DNA from: DASXRA01 sp036506155
GTDB taxonomy: Bacteria > Actinomycetota > Actinomycetes > Mycobacteriales > Jatrophihabitantaceae
Direction: 5' to 3'
Length of the DNA: 17,728 bases
NCBI GenBank assembly: GCA_036506155.1
Contig: DASXSF010000064.1
Coordinates: 1-17,728, forward strand
Shown: in pieces, positions 14,496 through 17,728 of the stretch
Layout of the letters: each line of letters begins with the position of its first letter
Position numbering within the stretch: the first letter of the stretch is position 1
Translations under genes and position numbers: made by a program
The notes under the pieces: model-generated
Told to the model about the DNA's origin: nothing
The model's input: only the letters and a program-made list of their open reading frames with translations
The model's database searches: none

Positions 14496-15712
14496 GGCAG
14501 CGCCGTTTGGCTCTTGCCGAGCACCACTATGCCGCTGTCGGTGACCTTGTAGCGGGCTTTGTCGAGTTCCGGGTCGACGCCGATGTGCGCTCCGTCGGGC
14601 ACCACGACGTTCTTGTCGAGAATGGTGCGCCGGATGACGGCGCCGCGCCCGATCTGCGCGTTATCCATGATCACCGACGATTCGATATAGGCGCCCGCAT
14701 GCAGCCGGATGTTCGGCGAGATGACGCTGTTGCGCACGGTTGCGCCCGCGACGATTGTTCCTGAGCTGACGATGGATTCCTGCGCAATGCCACCCTCGAC
14801 GAACTTCGCGGGCGGCAGCTGCGGCGGGTGCGTGTAGATCGGCCACAGCTGGTTGTAGAGGTTGAAGATCGGGTGCACAGCAACGAGGTCCATGTGCGCG
14901 TCGTAGTACGCGTCGAGCGATCCGACGTCACGCCAGTAACCGCGGTCGCGTTCCTCGGCGCCGGGCACGTCGTTGTCGGCGAAGTCGTACACGTACGCGG
15001 AGCCCTGCTTGACCATCAGCGGAATGATGCTGCCGCCCATGTCGTGGACCGAGTTGTCGTCCTCAGCGTCGATCTTGAGGACTTCGAGCAGCGCCTCGGT
15101 CGTGAAGACATAGTTCCCCATCGAGGCGAAGCTCTCGTCCGGGCTGCCGGGCAAGCCCGGTGGATCTTTGGGCTTCTCGATGAACTCGACAACATTGCGG
15201 TCGGCACTCGCGTCGATGATCCCGAACGCGCTTGCCTCGGACCTGGGCACCCTGATGGCGGCGATCGTGACGCCCGCCCCGGATTCGACGTGCTGCGCCA
15301 CCATCTGCCGCGGGTCCATGCGGTAGACGTGGTCGGCACCGAACACCACGATGTAATCGGGCTTGTCGTCGTAGATCAGGTTGCTCGACTGGAGAATCGC
15401 GTCGGCGCTGCCCGTGTACCACCGCGGCCCGAGTCGCTGTTGCGCGGGCACCGGGGTGATGTAGTTGCCCAGGACACTCGACATCCGCCAGGTCTGGGTG
15501 ATGTGCCGGTCCAGCGAGTGGGACTTGTACTGGGTCAGCACGCAGATGCGCAGGTAGCCGGCGTTGACCAGATTGGACAGCACAAAGTCGATCAGCCGAT
15601 AGTTCCCGCCGAACGGCACTGCGGGCTTGGCGCGATCGGCTGTCAACGGGAACAGGCGCTTACCCTCGCCGCCTGCGAGAACCATCCCCAACACTCTGGC
15701 TTCCCGGGCCAT
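14492..15712 (-). CDS. glgC: glucose-1-phosphate adenylyltransferase
   Basis: GlgC makes ADP-glucose from ATP and glucose 1-phosphate, the committed step of bacterial alpha-glucan and glycogen synthesis. At 406 aa it is normal length. The nucleotide-binding signature GGEGKRLFPLTADRAKPAV spans about 14-32. WYTGSADAI follows near 98-106, metal-binding Asp127 lies in VFGADHVYRMD, and the sugar-phosphate motif FIEKP is at about 177-181. The C-terminal part, from about 300, shows the hydrophobic hexapeptide periodicity of a left-handed beta-helix (SSGTIVAGATVRNSVISPNI). The ATG is preceded by GGTGGGT. It is divergent from glgM with 62 bp between, the arrangement found at Rv1212c-Rv1213 in M. tuberculosis. 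It heads a same-strand series of five genes ending in dapC. Confidence 0.97.
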   Translation of the reverse strand: MAREARVLGMVLAGGEGKRLFPLTADRAKPAVPFGGNYRLIDFVLSNLVNAGYLRICVLTQYKSHSLDRHITQTWRMSSVLGNYITPVPAQQRLGPRWYTGSADAILQSSNLIYDDKPDYIVVFGADHVYRMDPRQMVAQHVESGAGVTIAAIRVPRSEASAFGIIDASADRNVVEFIEKPKDPPGLPGSPDESFASMGNYVFTTEALLEVLKIDAEDDNSVHDMGGSIIPLMVKQGSAYVYDFADNDVPGAEERDRGYWRDVGSLDAYYDAHMDLVAVHPIFNLYNQLWPIYTHPPQLPPAKFVEGGIAQESIVSSGTIVAGATVRNSVISPNIRLHAGAYIESSVIMDNAQIGRGAVIRRTILDKNVVVPDGAHIGVDPELDKARYKVTDSGIVVLGKSQTALP

Positions 15713-15774
15713 GAACCCACCCTATCGATCCTTCCGCGCTGGGCGACCCGTGATAGCGCAGTAATGTCTGCCGC
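15713..15774. promoter_or_regulatory. divergent glgC-glgM promoter region
   Basis: These 62 bp must hold the 5' signals of both glg genes. On the plus strand TAATGT at 15762-15767 could be a -10 element only 7 bp before the glgM ATG, which would give a leaderless transcript, a common mode in actinobacteria. No convincing -35 element and no clear repeat or operator is visible on either strand. Confidence 0.3.
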
Positions 15775-16932
15775 ATGCGCATCGGAATGCTCACTCGCGA
15801 GTACCCCCCGGAGGTATATGGCGGTGGTGGTGTTCACGTGGAGTTCCTCGTTCACGAGCTGCGCAAGCTTGTCGACGTAGAGGTGCTCTGCTTCGGCGCT
15901 CCACGATCGGAGCCCCGCGTCTTCGCCTACGGCCCACCCACCGAGTTGGCCGGCGCGAACCCAGCACTGCGCACCCTAGGCGTCGATCTGCAGATCGCCG
16001 ACGCCGTGGGCTCGGCGGACTTGCTGCACTCACACACGTGGTACGCCAATCTCGCCGGAGTGCTGGGCTCGATGCTTTACGGCATCCCGCACGTGCTGAC
16101 CGCGCACTCGCTGGAACCGCAGCGCCCGTGGAAAGCCGAACAGCTCGGCGGTGGCTACCGCATCTCGTCGTGGGCCGAGCGCCAGGCGTACGAGACTGCT
16201 GCAGCGATCATCGCGGTCAGCTACGGAATGCGTGCGGACGTCCTCGATGCGTACCCGTTCGTCGATCCGGCCCGAGTGCATGTCATCCACAACGGCATCG
16301 ACACGTCTTTGTACGCTCCGTCGTCATCGCTTGACACTCTGTCGCGGTTCGGAATCTCCCGCTCCCGTCCGGCGGTGCTCTTCGTCGGGAGGATCACCCG
16401 GCAAAAGGGGATCGCACACCTGCTCGCTGCGGCCTCGTCCTTCGATCCGGACATCCAGCTCGTGCTTTGCGCAGGCGCCCCGGACACCCCCGAGATCGCG
16501 GCAGAGACGCAAGCGGCGGTGGCGTCGTTGTCGGCGTCGCGGTCCGGCGTGGTCTGGATCCAGGAGATGCTGCCGCGCCCCGCCCTGGTGCAACTGCTGA
16601 CGCATGCGGCGGTGTTCGTGTGCCCGTCCGTCTACGAGCCGCTCGGCATCGTCAACCTGGAGGCGATGGCCTGCGAGACCGCAGTGGTGGCAAGCGCCGT
16701 CGGTGGCATCCCCGAGGTCGTCGCTGACGGGGTGACCGGCTTGCTCGTGCCCTACCTGGCGGTCGAGCCGGAGGAATTCGAGGCAGGGCTGGCCGTCGCG
16801 GTGAACGAACTGGCCGGCAATCCGCCGCGAGCCACGGCAATGGGCAAGGCCGGCCGGGACCGCGCCGAGCGCGAGTTCAGCTGGGAGACGATCGCGCACC
16901 GTACAGTAGAGCTGTACGAATCGCTGCTGTGA
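15775..16932 (+). CDS. glgM: GT4 glycosyltransferase, glycogen synthase / alpha-maltose-1-phosphate synthase
   Basis: This 385-aa GT-B glycosyltransferase of family GT4 uses ADP-glucose. The mycobacterial relative (Rv1212c, GlgM, formerly GlgA) transfers glucose to glucose 1-phosphate to make alpha-maltose 1-phosphate, the substrate that GlgE adds to glucans. The N-terminal glycine loop is EVYGGGGVHVE (13-23). The acceptor-side HSHTWYANLAG, the phosphate-binding FVGRITRQKG and the E-x7-E motif (Glu288 and Glu296 in EPLGIVNLE) are all intact. Length and the MRIGMLTREYPPE start match the actinobacterial GlgM group rather than the GT5 GlgA of enteric bacteria (about 480 aa). It is divergent from glgC. 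Its TGA overlaps the ATG of the next plus-strand frame (TGATG). Confidence 0.93.
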   Translation: MRIGMLTREYPPEVYGGGGVHVEFLVHELRKLVDVEVLCFGAPRSEPRVFAYGPPTELAGANPALRTLGVDLQIADAVGSADLLHSHTWYANLAGVLGSMLYGIPHVLTAHSLEPQRPWKAEQLGGGYRISSWAERQAYETAAAIIAVSYGMRADVLDAYPFVDPARVHVIHNGIDTSLYAPSSSLDTLSRFGISRSRPAVLFVGRITRQKGIAHLLAAASSFDPDIQLVLCAGAPDTPEIAAETQAAVASLSASRSGVVWIQEMLPRPALVQLLTHAAVFVCPSVYEPLGIVNLEAMACETAVVASAVGGIPEVVADGVTGLLVPYLAVEPEEFEAGLAVAVNELAGNPPRATAMGKAGRDRAEREFSWETIAHRTVELYESLL

Positions 16933-17728
16933 TGGTCTCGCTTTCTGGAACTTTCGGTAGCGGCGGGCGTTTCGCCGCCGGCGCTGCCCCCGCGGCGAGG
17001 ACACGGCGGCGCTGCTGCAGCTCGACGTTGGCGCGGTGTCCGATGCCGGGCGGGTGGATCTGCTGGTCGCCCTCGAACGGCACCTCGCGCTGTTGCAGGC
17101 CGCGCAGCAGCAGGTGCTCGCCTCGTTGGACGGGCGGGCGTTGGACTGGTCCGGCAGCAAGCTCGTGGATTACCCGCGAGCAGGTCGGGGCCGCGTTGCG
17201 GCTCTCCCCCGGCACCGCGGAACGGCGGTTATCCATAGCGCGGACCCTGGTGGATCGGTTGCCGGCGACCCTGGAGTTGCTGCGCACCGGGCGCATCACG
17301 TACCTGCACGCGATGAAGCTCGCCGAAGCCGTCAACCCGTTCGACGCCCAGACCACCGCGAAGATCGAACAACGGGTGCTGGCCCGGGCCGCCGACCAGA
17401 CCCTGTCGCAGTTCGATGCGTCGCTGCGGCGGGCCGTGATCGCGGTCGATCCGCGCCGCGCCGACCAGCGCCACCACGACGCGATAGCCGAGCGGCGGGT
17501 GGTGTTCACCCCGCACGACGACGGCATCACCGAACTATGGGCGCTGCTGCCCGCCGACGGCGCCGCGGTGATCGAGACCGTGCTCAACTCCCTCCCGAGT
17601 GCGCAGACCGATGCCCGCAGCGCCGACCAGCGCCGCGCCGACGCGCTCGTCGACGTGTTCACCCGGGTATTAGGCGACCCGGCCCTGCCCGAGCAGCACG
17701 GGCAGCGCCCCGCGATCAACGTCACCGT
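16932..17728 (+). CDS. DUF222/13E12 repeat family protein, incomplete, conserved sequence in two frames (probable pseudogene or sequencing error)
   Basis: From about 17172 to the window end, the frame starting with ATG at 16932 encodes a DUF222 domain: TREQVGAALRLSPGTAERR, ITYLHAMKLAEAV, QFDASLRRAVIAVDP and ELWALLPADGAAVIETVL are typical. Such proteins usually end in an HNH nuclease domain, which here would lie beyond the window. Between about 16997 and 17171 that frame gives an Arg/Cys-rich, unconvincing sequence, while the frame of position 17000 gives a good DUF222 N-terminus (DTAALLQLDVGAVSDAGRVDLL, then ALERHLALLQAAQQQVLASLDG). The conserved sequence therefore seems to shift frame near 16990-17000 and back at about 17150-17172, with no stop codon in the outer frame. 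The ATG overlaps the glgM stop. DUF222 genes are often multi-copy and mobile-like in actinobacteria. Confidence 0.7.
   Translation, partial: MVSLSGTFGSGGRFAAGAAPAARTRRRCCSSTLARCPMPGGWICWSPSNGTSRCCRPRSSRCSPRWTGGRWTGPAASSWITREQVGAALRLSPGTAERRLSIARTLVDRLPATLELLRTGRITYLHAMKLAEAVNPFDAQTTAKIEQRVLARAADQTLSQFDASLRRAVIAVDPRRADQRHHDAIAERRVVFTPHDDGITELWALLPADGAAVIETVLNSLPSAQTDARSADQRRADALVDVFTRVLGDPALPEQHGQRPAINVT

Noticed and set aside
14828..15880. 350-codon open frame on the plus strand
   Set aside because: It covers the antisense of glgC and the start of glgM; both real genes are unambiguous.
17452..17645. Repeated GCCGACCAGCGCC segments in the DUF222 gene
   Set aside because: They encode RADQR and SADQR in frame within an Arg/Ala-rich domain; two imperfect copies are not evidence of an array or mobile element end.
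1..17728. CRISPR arrays, tRNA or rRNA genes, riboswitches and insertion sequence ends
   Set aside because: I looked on both strands and saw no regularly spaced repeats, no tRNA-like cloverleaf, no rRNA sequence and no paired terminal inverted repeats around a transposase.

Overview
The window is GC-rich, densely packed, protein-coding DNA from an actinobacterium (Actinomycetota). The signs are an ECF sigma factor, zinc-finger anti-sigma factor and HtrA protease in the order of the mycobacterial sigE-rseA-htrA locus; an O-methyltransferase near sigE; divergent glgC and glgM genes; an actinobacterial-type DapC aminotransferase; and a DUF222 (13E12-type) gene. GTG and TTG starts and 4-bp stop/start overlaps are common. 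I see no rRNA, tRNA, CRISPR array or complete insertion sequence, and no gene-free stretch longer than about 160 bp.

Positions 1-2445 (minus strand) hold an envelope-stress module: sigE, then rseA (4-bp overlap), then htrA, whose 3' end lies outside the window. The 158-bp rseA-htrA gap carries a perfect 19-nt palindrome next to the htrA Shine-Dalgarno, and a possible 30-codon ORF that ends directly at the htrA start. The divergent spacer upstream of sigE has GGAAC-N17-CGTT on both strands, interleaved. This suggests one symmetric SigE-type promoter serving both directions.

Positions 2603-4828 (plus strand), downstream of that promoter, encode a small single-pass membrane protein, a group II PLP-dependent decarboxylase and a class I O-methyltransferase, closely spaced. 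A GNAT acetyltransferase and a LysR regulator (minus strand) follow.

Positions 6254-8871 (plus strand), divergent from lysR across a 44-bp gap, encode a saccharopine/lysine-6-dehydrogenase family protein and an antiquitin-type (ALDH7) aldehyde dehydrogenase. The pair fits conversion of lysine to 2-aminoadipate. A T-N11-A dyad at the lysR start is a good candidate LysR site.

Positions 8884-15712 (minus strand) form one tight gene string: glgC, a FAD-dependent amine/amino-acid oxidase-like protein, an AlkB-like dioxygenase, a large FAD/Fe-S D-2-hydroxyacid dehydrogenase and dapC. glgM diverges from glgC (15775-16932) and supplies the other half of the ADP-glucose to maltose-1-phosphate/alpha-glucan route. 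The window ends in a DUF222-family gene whose start overlaps the glgM stop and whose conserved sequence switches frame twice.

No clearly new defence or mobile system is present. The most notable signals are the symmetric divergent ECF promoter, the decarboxylase/methyltransferase unit it may control, the lysine-to-2-aminoadipate cluster facing a D-2-hydroxyacid dehydrogenase operon, and the frame-broken DUF222 gene.
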